A stretch of DNA of 8,423 bases from Lysobacteraceae bacterium (GCA_020201235.1 JAIVHD010000094.1:1-8423); one strand, 5' to 3'; counted from the first letter of the stretch, positions 1 through 7,221 are shown. Translations and numbers: made by a program. Notes: generated by a model not told the origin, from the sequence alone.

Positions 1-207
1 CCACAGCAGTTCCTCGCCGGTTTCAATCAGTGCATCGTCGGGGTGAAGATCGGTCAGTTGATCGAGAACGGCCTGCTCGTCGGCTTCGCGCATGCGCGGC
101 CGTGGCTCGACCTGTGAGCGGCGCTTTTCGATCCGATTCGAGCGAATCCGGCGTACCGGTCCGAGTTCGTCGAGATAGGTCTTGAAATCGTCGTTGTCGC
201 CACTCAT
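1..207 (-). CDS. Smr-domain (MutS2-like) protein, N-terminal part, cut by the window edge
   Basis: The minus strand opens with ATG at 207-205 and reads 69 codons to the window edge without a stop. The peptide begins MSGDNDDFKTYLDELGPVRR, continues through a charged Arg/Glu-rich segment, and ends ALIETGEELLW. This is the N-terminal pattern of stand-alone gammaproteobacterial Smr proteins: a short acidic start, a D-V/G-P-V-R/K motif, a basic linker, then an 'ETGEELLF-R-G-V' motif just before the Smr domain. The Smr domain itself, with its LDLHG and HGKG motifs, would lie outside the window. Smr domains in other proteins bind or nick branched nucleic acids. The exact role of this small subfamily is not settled, so no symbol is given. 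The gene diverges from surE across 373 bases. Identification rests on the linker pattern only. Confidence 0.68.
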   Translation of the reverse strand, partial: MSGDNDDFKTYLDELGPVRRIRSNRIEKRRSQVEPRPRMREADEQAVLDQLTDLHPDDALIETGEELLW

Positions 208-243
208 GCAGCGTCTCCGGATGGCCTGTGGGCGCATGTTGCG

Positions 244-358
244 CCCGGATTATTCATGATTGGACCGCCGCAGGGCGGTTCCAGCAGTGGCCGACGGCGC
301 GATACTGAATAAGACGGGTCGCAAGCATCGCCGTCGATCGGGTCATGAATAATTCGGG
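244..358. repeat. 115-bp element with 16-bp terminal inverted repeats (MITE-like candidate)
   Basis: CCCGGATTATTCATGA at 244-259 is matched in inverted orientation by TCATGAATAATTCGGG at 343-358, with 15 of 16 positions complementary. Inside lies a GC-rich hairpin at 262-282 (GGACCGCC, loop GCAG, GGCGGTTCC, one bulged T). A further partial direct copy of the end motif, TGAATAAGACGGGT at 306-319, matches TGAATAATTCGGGT at 346-359 in 12 of 14 positions. The element is too short to encode a protein. Size, terminal inverted repeats and internal structure resemble a miniature inverted-repeat element or a structured intergenic repeat. No clear target-site duplication is visible at the borders. Mobility is inferred. 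Confidence 0.55.
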
Positions 359-396
359 TTTGGGGCTCGTCGACTGCACTTCGACCGCATGAAAGC

Positions 397-404
397 ATTA
401 TAGT
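397..404. promoter_or_regulatory. Possible -10 box(es), usable on either strand
   Basis: The bases ATTATAGT read TATAGT on the plus strand (399-404, toward surE) and a perfect TATAAT on the minus strand (402-397, toward the Smr gene). No good -35 hexamer sits 16-18 bases away on either side, so this rests on the hexamer alone. If the minus-strand site is used, the Smr transcript would carry the 115-bp repeat element in its 5' leader. Confidence 0.25.
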
Positions 405-580
405 TGTCGATCATGAACAACGGCGGGACAATCCGGGCGTGATGCCGGCCTGAACCCAAGCTGCCGCGAGACCTGCGAGCACTCTTAAACCCGTTCTGTT
501 CGAAGCCCGTGGCCGCCTGTTTGCAACCGGCCTGAGAATCGTTTGGCAGTCATCTTCCCTGAAATCGACCGAAGGGCACC

Positions 581-1360
581 ATGCACATTCTGATCAGCAA
601 CGACGACGGTCTGGACGCCACCGGCATCCAGCATCTGGCCGAACACATCGGTCGTTACGTCGACCGCGTGACGCTGGTCGCGCCGGATCGGGACCGCTCG
701 GGCGCCAGTAATTCACTGACGCTCGATCAGCCGATCCGGGTCGAGCAGCGTGAAAGCGACGTTTTCAAGATTTATGGCACGCCCACCGATTGCGTGCATA
801 TCGGCATCACCGGCCTGCTGGGTGATGAACCCGACATGGTGATTTCCGGCGTCAATGCCGGCGGAAATCTAGGCGATGATGTGCTCTATTCCGGCACGGT
901 CGCTGCTGCCATGGAGGGCCGTTTCCTGGGCTTGCCGGCGATGGCGGTCTCGCTGGTCTATGGTGGCTCGGGACCGCGCAACTTCGATGCCGCCGCGCGC
1001 GCTGCCGTAGTCCTGATGCGCCGCTTGTTTTCCGAACCGCTGCCGGCCGACACGATCCTCAATGTCAACGTTCCGGATTTGCCGTTCGATGAGATTCGGG
1101 GCTTCGAGACCACCCGCCTTGGTCACCGGCATCGTTCCGAGGACGTCATTCCGCTCGAGGATCCTCGTGGTCGCCGATTTTTCTGGATCGGGGCACCTGG
1201 CGGCGAACAGGACAACGGCCCGGGTACCGATTTCAACGCCATTCGGCGCGGCTATGTATCGGTGACTCCGATTCATGTGGATCTGACGCGCTACCAGGCG
1301 CTGGATCAGGTCGGTCAGTGGGTCCAGAGCATCGCCAGGAGCGAGGCTGAAGATCAATGA
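581..1360 (+). CDS. surE: 5'/3'-nucleotidase SurE
   Basis: SurE is a metal-dependent phosphatase that removes phosphate from nucleoside monophosphates and from short polyphosphate. It acts in the cytoplasm as a dimer or tetramer. The 259-residue product matches the family length of about 250. It starts [10 protein letters not shown], giving the metal-binding Asp pair D8-D9. It continues with [12 protein letters not shown] (S40) and [12 protein letters not shown] (N92), which together form the classic divalent-metal site, then [13 protein letters not shown]. The start is supported by GAAGGG at 571-576, just ahead of ATG. The stop overlaps the start of pcm (ATGA), so the two are translationally coupled, as in the surE-pcm-nlpD cluster of many gammaproteobacteria. 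Nothing in the sequence looks damaged. Confidence 0.96.
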   Translation: MHILISNDDGLDATGIQHLAEHIGRYVDRVTLVAPDRDRSGASNSLTLDQPIRVEQRESDVFKIYGTPTDCVHIGITGLLGDEPDMVISGVNAGGNLGDDVLYSGTVAAAMEGRFLGLPAMAVSLVYGGSGPRNFDAAARAAVVLMRRLFSEPLPADTILNVNVPDLPFDEIRGFETTRLGHRHRSEDVIPLEDPRGRRFFWIGAPGGEQDNGPGTDFNAIRRGYVSVTPIHVDLTRYQALDQVGQWVQSIARSEAEDQ

Positions 1361-2022
1361 ACGCCTCAAGCCCGGTCCGCGGCATCGGCATGACGTCGGC
1401 GCGCACGCGCCGGCGGCTGGTCGAGGCGCTGCGCGACCAGGGTATTGGCGACGAGCGGGTGCTCAGCGCGATCGAAGCCACGCCGCGCCACCTGTTTGTC
1501 GACGAAGCGCTGTCGAGCCGCGCTTACGAGAACAGCGCGTTGCCGATCGGTCGTGGACAGACCATCTCGCAGCCGCGCGTGGTGGCAATGATGACCGAGG
1601 CTGTGATGGCCGCGCCCAAACTGGAAAAGGTGCTTGAAATCGGCACCGGTTCCGGCTACCAGGCCGCAGTGCTGTCCCGACTGGCGCAAAAGGTCTTCAC
1701 CACGGAGCGCATTGGTGAGTTGGCACGGCTTGCCCGCCAGCGACTGCATCGGGTCAAGATCCACAATGTCTACGCCCGGCATGTCGACGGGCTGACCGGC
1801 TGGCCGAGTCAGGCGCCGTTCGATGCCATCGTGGTAACGGCCGGCGGCCGGTTGCCGCAGCCGCTGTTCGACCAGCTCGGCGAGGGCGGCGTGTTGATTG
1901 CCCCGGTGGCCGGGTCGGACGGAATGCAGCGGCTGATCCGCTTTATCCGACGTGGTGCAGAGTTCGAGCGCGAGGATCTTGGCGCGGTCAGCTTTGTGCC
2001 GCTGCTCGAAGGGCTCGAATAG
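1357..2022 (+). CDS. pcm: Protein-L-isoaspartate O-methyltransferase
   Basis: Pcm transfers a methyl group from S-adenosylmethionine to the side-chain carboxyl of L-isoaspartyl residues, starting repair of aged proteins in the cytoplasm. The 221-residue product carries the family's signature order. It begins with a [11 protein letters not shown]-terminal helix and RHLFVDEAL, then the substrate-site motif [19 protein letters not shown]. Next comes the SAM-binding [18 protein letters not shown], then [20 protein letters not shown] and GGVLIAPV. It is slightly longer than the ~208-residue enterobacterial enzyme because of the N-terminal segment. The family usually has A-A/A-P after VVTA; here it is GGR, a modest variation. 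It overlaps surE by four bases and precedes the yqaA-like gene by 12 bases, so it sits mid-operon. Confidence 0.95.
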   Translation: MNASSPVRGIGMTSARTRRRLVEALRDQGIGDERVLSAIEATPRHLFVDEALSSRAYENSALPIGRGQTISQPRVVAMMTEAVMAAPKLEKVLEIGTGSGYQAAVLSRLAQKVFTTERIGELARLARQRLHRVKIHNVYARHVDGLTGWPSQAPFDAIVVTAGGRLPQPLFDQLGEGGVLIAPVAGSDGMQRLIRFIRRGAEFEREDLGAVSFVPLLEGLE

Positions 2023-2034
2023 TGTGGCTATCGA

Positions 2035-2625
2035 ATGAGGCCATTTCAGAGTTTATACGATCGGGTGCTGGTCTGGTCCGGTCACCGCCATGCCCGGGGC
2101 TTCCTGATGGGCCTGAGCTTTGCCGAGGCCACGTTCTTTCCGATTCCGCCCGACGTCATGCTTGCCCCGATGGTCCTGGCGCGGCGCGAGCAGGCCTGGC
2201 AGCTCGCATTTTTGACCACGATCAGTTCGGTGATCGGAGGCGTTTTCGGCTACCTGATCGGCTGGCTGAGCCTGGACTTGGTTTTTCCGCTGATCGAGCA
2301 GATCGGCTATGAGGATGAATACCAGCGTGCCGTCGACGCGTTTGCCAATTATGGCATCTGGTTTGTCATAATCGCTGGATTCACGCCCATACCGTTCAAA
2401 ATCATCACGATTTCGGCCGGCGCATTGAGCATGTCGTTGCCCCTGTTCATACTGGCAAGCCTGATCGGCCGTGGCGCGCGATTTTATCTGGTGGCCGGAC
2501 TGATCTGGTCCGGCGGCAAGTCGGCGGCTGCACATTTGCGGGCCTGGGTCGATACGATCGGCTGGCTGGTCGTTGCAGCGCTACTGGTCGCCGTACTCCT
2601 CTACGCGTTGGTGCCCGGGCTTTGA
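2035..2625 (+). CDS. YqaA-like DedA/VTT-family inner-membrane protein
   Basis: This 196-residue integral membrane protein belongs to the DedA (VTT/SNARE-associated) superfamily, YqaA branch. Conserved features are FAEATFFPIPPDVML (residues 29-43) with the acidic E31, a glycine-rich membrane stretch at about 55-85, GFTPIPFKIITISAGAL (115-131), and ASLIGRGARFYLVAGLIW (141-158) with the conserved arginines. A C-terminal hydrophobic segment follows at about 174-193. DedA proteins support membrane-potential and lipid homeostasis, and some recycle undecaprenyl phosphate. The role of the YqaA branch is not established, so no specific substrate is given. It lies 12 bases after pcm and directly abuts the nlpD-like gene, indicating co-transcription. 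The ATG at 2035 has only a weak ribosome binding site, so translation may be coupled to pcm. Confidence 0.88.
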   Translation: MRPFQSLYDRVLVWSGHRHARGFLMGLSFAEATFFPIPPDVMLAPMVLARREQAWQLAFLTTISSVIGGVFGYLIGWLSLDLVFPLIEQIGYEDEYQRAVDAFANYGIWFVIIAGFTPIPFKIITISAGALSMSLPLFILASLIGRGARFYLVAGLIWSGGKSAAAHLRAWVDTIGWLVVAALLVAVLLYALVPGL

Positions 2626-2627
2626 GC

Positions 2628-3149
2628 ATGACCGGCCTTGTGAGCGGGTCACTGGTTTTGGTGCGCGGCGCGCCGTGGCTCGCCGGGGTGTTGCTGTGCG
2701 TCGCTGTGCTGACCGGCCTGGTCGCTTGCGGCGCGGCCGAGCCGTTGCCACCAGAGCAACGACACACTCGTTCCAGCGCCATGGCGCCGATCCGGGCACC
2801 GCAAGACTATCGCGTCGCGCGTGGCGATACCCTGTATTCGATTGCTTTTCGCTACGGCATGGATTGGCGCGAGGTCGCACGCTGGAACCGGATCGCTCCA
2901 CCCTATACCATTCGAGTCGGCCAGTCGTTGCATTTGCGCCCGGCCCCGGTCATGCGCTCTGCGGTGACGACCACCGGTCGGCGGTCGAGCCAAAGCCCGC
3001 CCGGTGATGTGGTTGGTTCGGTCGAGGGCAGCGAGCCCGCTGCGGCACCACAGGCTGCGCCGGCAAAGCCGGCCCCCGGGCAAAACTCGGGAAGTGGCCG
3101 GCGTTCGCTGGTCGTGGCCTCTGCCGGGGCCGATCGAGCGCGGCTTTAA
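2628..3149 (+). CDS. nlpD: NlpD-like LysM lipoprotein, 5' part of a frameshifted gene
   Basis: This frame encodes the N-terminal half of an NlpD-type envelope lipoprotein. A hydrophobic signal segment ends in LVAC, a lipobox whose cysteine is residue 34 from the ATG at 2628. A LysM peptidoglycan-binding domain follows: DYRVARGDTLYSIAFRYGMD, then W-REVARWNRI, then IRVGQSLHL (about residues 60-104). An Ala/Pro-rich linker comes next. After the run CCCCCGGG at 3073-3080 the frame loses all similarity to the family and stops at 3149, while the missing LytM domain continues in the +1 frame. Restoring one base would give a single protein of about 279 residues. An in-frame TTG at 2622 overlaps the yqaA stop, and a GTG at 2661 would give a more typical signal peptide length. 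NlpD normally activates a septal amidase (AmiC) in the periplasm. Confidence 0.8.
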   Translation: MTGLVSGSLVLVRGAPWLAGVLLCVAVLTGLVACGAAEPLPPEQRHTRSSAMAPIRAPQDYRVARGDTLYSIAFRYGMDWREVARWNRIAPPYTIRVGQSLHLRPAPVMRSAVTTTGRRSSQSPPGDVVGSVEGSEPAAAPQAAPAKPAPGQNSGSGRRSLVVASAGADRARL

Positions 3150-3468
3150 TCCGGCTGATACGCGTAAAGGCCTGCTGATCGCTGGCCAGTCGGGCCAGGC
3201 GGTGCTTGCGGCAGCTTCGGGCAGCGTGGTCTACAGCGGCAACGGCTTGATCGGCTACGGCGAGTTGATCATTGTCAAGCATTCCGACCGGATGCTTTCG
3301 GCCTATGCCTACAATCGTGAGCGACTGGTCGGCGAGGGTGATCGGGTCGACGCCGGTCAACAAATCGCACGGCTTGGCCAGGATGAGCGCTCGCGTAACG
3401 TACTGCATTTTGAGATTCGGCGCGATGGCAAGCCGGTCGACCCGGCCGATTACCTGCCTGCCCGTTAA
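3004..3468 (+). CDS. nlpD: NlpD-like LytM (M23) domain, 3' part of the frameshifted gene
   Basis: From about 3079 this frame reads GKTREVAGVRWSWPLPGPIE followed by RGF, then a complete LytM domain ending GKPVDPADYLPAR. It matches NlpD, whose C-terminus reads GQAIIATADGRVVYAGN...LHFEIR...LRYLPQR in E. coli. The residues read from the GTG at 3004 up to about 3078 are an out-of-frame translation of the upstream Ala/Pro linker, so that start is probably not real. The sequence is best taken as the second half of the gene beginning at 2628. The catalytic zinc site is degenerate: GLLIAG replaces the HxxxD region and SAYAYN carries Tyr where E. coli NlpD has His (SAYAHN). LHFEIR is kept. This fits a non-enzymatic amidase activator. 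The stop codon TAA at 3466-3468 lies inside the inverted-repeat element that follows. Confidence 0.78.
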   Translation: MMWLVRSRAASPLRHHRLRRQSRPPGKTREVAGVRWSWPLPGPIERGFNPADTRKGLLIAGQSGQAVLAAASGSVVYSGNGLIGYGELIIVKHSDRMLSAYAYNRERLVGEGDRVDAGQQIARLGQDERSRNVLHFEIRRDGKPVDPADYLPAR

Positions 3469-3661
3469 CCCCAAGGTTGCATCAATTTTCGGAGCTGGAA
3501 GCCCGGAGAGTGGCGTTTGCGTGGGCTGCACGGCGTGTTGCCACCCGGAGGTTGCTTCACTCTACGTGAGGACTGGCAACGCGAGTACAGACCGCAGAAA
3601 CGCTGCTATACCGGGCAGCGTAGAGATTCCAGCCCGAAAATGAATGCAACGTTGGGGTTAA
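3465..3661. repeat. TTAA-bounded inverted-repeat element between convergent genes
   Basis: Bases 3465-3500 and 3627-3661 form an imperfect terminal inverted repeat of about 36 bases, with roughly 32 complementary positions. Both ends begin TTAACCCCAA reading inward, followed by G/C-GTTGCAT and ATTTTCGG. The interior is also structured. CGTGTTGCCA (3534-3543) pairs with TGGCAACGCG (3574-3583) around a small hairpin, TCAC/GTGA (3557-3569). ACGCTGC/GCAGCGT forms a hairpin at 3600-3621. No ORF inside has protein-like character. The left TTAA includes the nlpD stop codon and the right TTAA includes the stop of the minus-strand gene. It could be a MITE, a structured RNA or a bidirectional terminator. 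There is no T-run for a standard terminator. Confidence 0.7.
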
Positions 3662-4053
3662 TGCGCCCCGCCACCAGACGCTTCCCAGATCAATGCCGCC
3701 ATCACGCGGCGGTCTTCGCTGGCCAAAACGTTGAACGTGCGTGCGGCGGCGTCCAGCGTCATGACCTCCAGCCCGATGTTTTGGCGTAGCAGCGCAATCT
3801 GGATATCACGCCTGGGAAAATGCTGACGGCGGCCGCTGGCCAGCAGCAGGACGTCGGGCCGGTATTCAAACACCGCATCCAGGTGGTGAATTTCAAGGGA
3901 CTCCAGCGACTCGACCGGCCACGGCATGACGCCGGTATCGGGCGTCAGAAGCAGGCTTTCGCGATACGTTGTATCGACAATTCGGATGTCGCTGTCGCTC
4001 AGCGAGTGAACAAAATACGAGTCCTCGGGCCGGTGTTCGGAGAACGCCATCAT
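3658..4053 (-). CDS. Mth938-like domain (DUF498) protein
   Basis: This minus-strand gene encodes about 131 residues starting MMAFSEHRPEDSYFVHSLSD. The middle and end carry the Mth938/DUF498 pattern: MPWPVESL, then a segment ending RPDVLLLASGRRQHFP, then LLRQNIGLEVMTLDAAARTFNVLASEDRRVMAALI. This matches the family signature 'P-E-V-L-L-L-G-T-G-x-R-Q-x-F-P ... G-V-E-x-M-x-T-x-A-A-x-R-T-Y-N-V-L'. Length agrees with the usual 120-130 residues. The family adopts a small alpha/beta fold, and its human relative NDUFAF3 helps assemble respiratory complex I. The bacterial role is unknown. I chose the ATG at 4053-4051 because it overlaps the yhbY stop as ATGA and because residues read from further upstream merely overlap yhbY out of frame. 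The gene is co-transcribed behind yhbY. Its stop codon lies in the end of the inverted-repeat element. Confidence 0.85.
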   Translation of the reverse strand: MMAFSEHRPEDSYFVHSLSDSDIRIVDTTYRESLLLTPDTGVMPWPVESLESLEIHHLDAVFEYRPDVLLLASGRRQHFPRRDIQIALLRQNIGLEVMTLDAAARTFNVLASEDRRVMAALIWEASGGGAH

Positions 4054-4340
4054 GGAAGGCGGATTCGGCGGTTTTTCGGGTTGGCTCTGTAAAAACAGGC
4101 AACCTGCCCGATTTTCTGAACCAGTTCGGCGCGGGTCGTATCGAGGATCGACTCGATCCATTGCTCGCGTTGTTCGCGGTCGGAGCGCAGTTTGACCTTG
4201 ATCAGTTCATGGCTGTCAAGGGCAAGTTCAATTTCGGCCTTGACGTTGTCGGTCAGGCCCTTGTCGGCCACCATGACGACGGGTGCCAACGGATGGCAAA
4301 GACCACGCAAGTGTCGGCGGCTGGCATTATTCAGGGGCAT
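4050..4340 (-). CDS. yhbY: YhbY, CRM-domain ribosome-assembly RNA-binding protein
   Basis: The 96-residue product is a single CRM (chloroplast RNA splicing and ribosome maturation) domain that associates with pre-50S particles. It reads RHLRGLCHPLAPVVMVADKG, then LTDNVKAEIELALDSHELIK, then VKLRSDREQREQWIES. The end is AELVQKIGQVACFYRANPKN followed by RRIRLP. The conserved H-x-L-x-P-V-V, G-L-T, H-E-L-I-K-V-K, D-R-E-x-R, V-Q-x-I-G and L/F-Y-R-x-N positions are all present. The usual 'IGQKGLT' loop is 'VADKGLT', a small variation. The gene is divergent from rlmE, which is also its position in E. coli and many relatives. It overlaps the Mth938-domain gene by four bases. No strong Shine-Dalgarno sequence is visible ahead of the ATG. 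Confidence 0.94.
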   Translation of the reverse strand: MPLNNASRRHLRGLCHPLAPVVMVADKGLTDNVKAEIELALDSHELIKVKLRSDREQREQWIESILDTTRAELVQKIGQVACFYRANPKNRRIRLP

Positions 4341-4368
4341 GAATCGATCGCATCATGAGTACACCAGA

Positions 4369-4374
4369 ATTCTA
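4369..4374 (-). promoter_or_regulatory. Possible -10 box for yhbY
   Basis: On the minus strand these bases read TAGAAT, five of six matching TATAAT, about 30 bases ahead of the yhbY start codon. The best hexamer 18 bases upstream is TTCGAA (4398-4393), a poor -35 that lies inside the repeat copy at 4375-4403. If real, the repeat would supply part of the yhbY promoter. Confidence 0.25.
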
Positions 4375-4403
4375 CCTCAAGGTTGCATCATTTTCGAAGC
4401 TTG
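4375..4403 (+). repeat. Third copy of the GGTTGCATCA-TTTTCG repeat end
   Basis: This stretch (CCTCAAGGTTGCATCA followed by TTTTCGAAGCTTG) matches the left end of the 3465-3661 element (CCCCAAGGTTGCATCA, then ATTTTCGGAGCTGG) with one gap and about four mismatches. It has the same orientation as the left end and is inverted relative to the right end. No TTAA flank is present here and no second inverted end is found downstream, so it may be the remnant of an element or a related repeat joined to the hairpin at 4421-4447. Confidence 0.6.
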
Positions 4404-4420
4404 CGGCTCGCAGAAATCCG

Positions 4421-4447
4421 GCCACAGGAGCCGTCGGCTCCTGTGGC
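4421..4447. repeat. Perfect 12-bp stem hairpin (REP-like)
   Basis: GCCACAGGAGCC, loop GTC, GGCTCCTGTGGC form an uninterrupted 12-bp stem. It sits in the divergent control region between yhbY and rlmE, just after the third repeat copy. No T-run follows on either strand, so it is not a standard intrinsic terminator. Its form resembles the GC-rich hairpins of REP-type intergenic repeats common in gammaproteobacteria. It may be part of the same element as the preceding repeat. Confidence 0.6.
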
Positions 4448-4465
4448 GGCACGCTGGCGAATAAG

Positions 4466-4480
4466 GTGGGATAATCCCAC
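4466..4480. promoter_or_regulatory. 15-bp palindrome overlapping an extended -10-like box
   Basis: GTGGGA-TAA-TCCCAC is a perfect palindrome around a 3-base centre. On the plus strand it contains TGGGATAAT, which has the form of an extended -10 promoter (TGn followed by GATAAT) pointing to rlmE. No good -35 is seen. A second palindrome, TTCGATCGAA, follows at 4486-4495. The palindrome could be an operator on this promoter or only the tail of the repeat unit before it. Confidence 0.3.
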
Positions 4481-4495
4481 TTCGATTCGATCGAA

Positions 4496-4680
4496 AGAGC
4501 ATCCGGCCATGACCAGGAGTTCAACCCGTTTGATTCACTATCCGACCTACTGCGGCCCCTACATGCCCCGCGCCTGCGGCGTTTCGCTCGGTCACGCCTC
4601 CTTAGCGGACAGGCCAGTACGCATCCGTAGCGTATCGTCGCAAAACGGCCCGGCCACGGGACCTGGCAGCACCTCATGAC
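4496..4680. other. Leader region of rlmE without recognisable gene
   Basis: About 185 bases lie between the palindromes and the rlmE ribosome binding site. A 56-codon frame from ATG 4509 to the stop at 4679 has no family resemblance and no ribosome binding site that would stand out. The only structure seen is a weak stem, TACGC/GCGTA, at 4618-4634. If transcription starts near 4480, this is a long 5' leader for rlmE-ftsH. Confidence 0.4.
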
Positions 4681-4687
4681 GGAGGGG
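4681..4687 (+). promoter_or_regulatory. Shine-Dalgarno of rlmE (decides the GTG start)
   Basis: GGAGGGG sits immediately before two consecutive GTG codons (4687 and 4690). Its overlap with the first GTG makes the second, at 4690, the better-spaced start. Confidence 0.6.
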
Positions 4688-4689
4688 TG

Positions 4690-5307
4690 GTGAACAAACC
4701 GGGTTCAAAGCGCTGGCTTGCGCGCCAGTCCGCCGATCCCTACGTCAAGCAAGCCCGCAGCCAGGGTTATCGGGCGCGTGCGGCCTTCAAGCTGATCGAG
4801 CTCGACCAGCGCGATCATTTTTTTAAACCGGGCCAGCGGGTGGTCGATCTTGGCGCGGCACCGGGAAGCTGGTCGCAGGTCGCGGTTGAAAAAACCGGGC
4901 CGGCGGGCCACGTTGTGGCGTTGGATATTCTGCCGATGGAGCCGATTGACGGTGTTGAATTTATCCAGGACGATTTTCGCGAGGCCGAAGCCCTGACGAG
5001 GCTGGAAGCGCGGGTCGGTACGCGGGTTGACCTTGTACTGTCGGATATGGCCCCCAATATCTCCGGCATTGCCGTCAGCGATCAGGCGCGCGCAATGCAC
5101 TTGGCTGAACTTGGGCTGGAATTCGCGCTCGAATGGTTGCAGCCCGCCGGAATTTTTGTGGTCAAGGTCTTTCAGGGCGAAGGTTTCGATGACTATGTTC
5201 GAAACGTCCGAAGCCGGTTTTCGACCGTTCGCCTGCGCAAGCCCGACGCGTCGCGCAAGCACAGTCGTGAAGTTTATCTGGTCGCCGATTCACGGCGTTC
5301 GGGGTAA
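4690..5307 (+). CDS. rlmE: 23S rRNA (uridine2552-2'-O)-methyltransferase RlmE (FtsJ/RrmJ)
   Basis: RlmE methylates the 2'-OH of U2552 in the A-loop of 23S rRNA on the 50S subunit, using S-adenosylmethionine, late in ribosome assembly. The roughly 205-residue product shows the whole family pattern: SKRWLARQSADPYVKQARSQ, GYRARAAFKL, the SAM motif VVDLGAAPGSWSQVA, LSDMAPNISG, GIFVVKVFQGEGF and KPDASRKHSREVYLV. The catalytic K-D-K-E tetrad is complete: Lys in AAFKL (residue 34), Asp in LSDMAPN (119), Lys in VVKVF (159) and Glu in SREVY (194), counted from GTG 4690. These sit four to five residues earlier than in E. coli (K38, D124, K164, E199). It is divergent from yhbY and followed after 60 bases by ftsH, the usual arrangement. 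It starts with GTG. Confidence 0.96.
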   Translation: MNKPGSKRWLARQSADPYVKQARSQGYRARAAFKLIELDQRDHFFKPGQRVVDLGAAPGSWSQVAVEKTGPAGHVVALDILPMEPIDGVEFIQDDFREAEALTRLEARVGTRVDLVLSDMAPNISGIAVSDQARAMHLAELGLEFALEWLQPAGIFVVKVFQGEGFDDYVRNVRSRFSTVRLRKPDASRKHSREVYLVADSRRSG

Positions 5308-5355
5308 AGTACACGGAATCAAGTCAATGGCCGCAGCGACCTGTCGGCCCGCACC

Positions 5356-5360
5356 AGGAG
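5356..5360 (+). promoter_or_regulatory. Shine-Dalgarno of ftsH (decides the TTG start)
   Basis: AGGAG lies 7 bases before the TTG at 5368 and 4 bases before the TTG at 5365. The spacing favours 5368. No ATG occurs near the expected N-terminus, so a TTG start is required. Confidence 0.6.
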
Positions 5361-5367
5361 CAGATTG

Positions 5368-7221
<1,854 letters not shown>

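Larger units (their letters stand above)
208..580. other. Divergent intergenic region (Smr gene / surE)
   Basis: These 373 bases separate two divergent genes and should hold promoters for both. The left half contains the inverted-repeat element described separately. The right half (about 405-580) shows no convincing ORF, RNA gene or terminator. A minus-strand reading frame across 204-398 is open only because it runs through the repeat element, and it has no protein-like character. I see no tRNA or riboswitch pattern. Confidence 0.6.

Noticed and set aside
204..398. 64-codon minus-strand frame upstream of the Smr gene
   Set aside because: It is mostly a translation of the 115-bp inverted-repeat element and overlaps the Smr gene start in another frame.
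869..1369. 166-codon minus-strand frame inside surE
   Set aside because: It is fully antisense to SurE, has no recognisable motifs and no ribosome binding site.
3004..3080. Independent gene start at GTG 3004 for the LytM half
   Set aside because: The residues from here to about 3080 are an out-of-frame reading of the Ala/Pro linker that is family-like in the other frame; a frameshift explains it better.
3465..3661. CRISPR or tandem repeat array
   Set aside because: Only two ends in inverted orientation, no regularly spaced direct repeats.
3517..3789. 90-codon plus-strand frame across the TTAA-bounded element
   Set aside because: It spans the repeat and runs antisense into the Mth938-domain gene; no protein-like features.
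4054..4161. Longer N-terminus for the Mth938-domain gene (start at 4161)
   Set aside because: These codons overlap the yhbY coding sequence in another frame; the ATG at 4053-4051 in the ATGA overlap fits the family length.
4372..4677. 101-codon minus-strand frame in the yhbY/rlmE spacer
   Set aside because: It is Arg/Ser-rich, runs through the repeat and hairpin and overlaps the divergent control region; looks like open sequence by chance.
4509..4679. Possible 56-residue peptide (starting MTRSSTRLIHYPTY) ahead of rlmE
   Set aside because: No family resemblance and nothing beyond an ATG and chance-length frame; kept as non-coding leader, though a leader peptide cannot be excluded.
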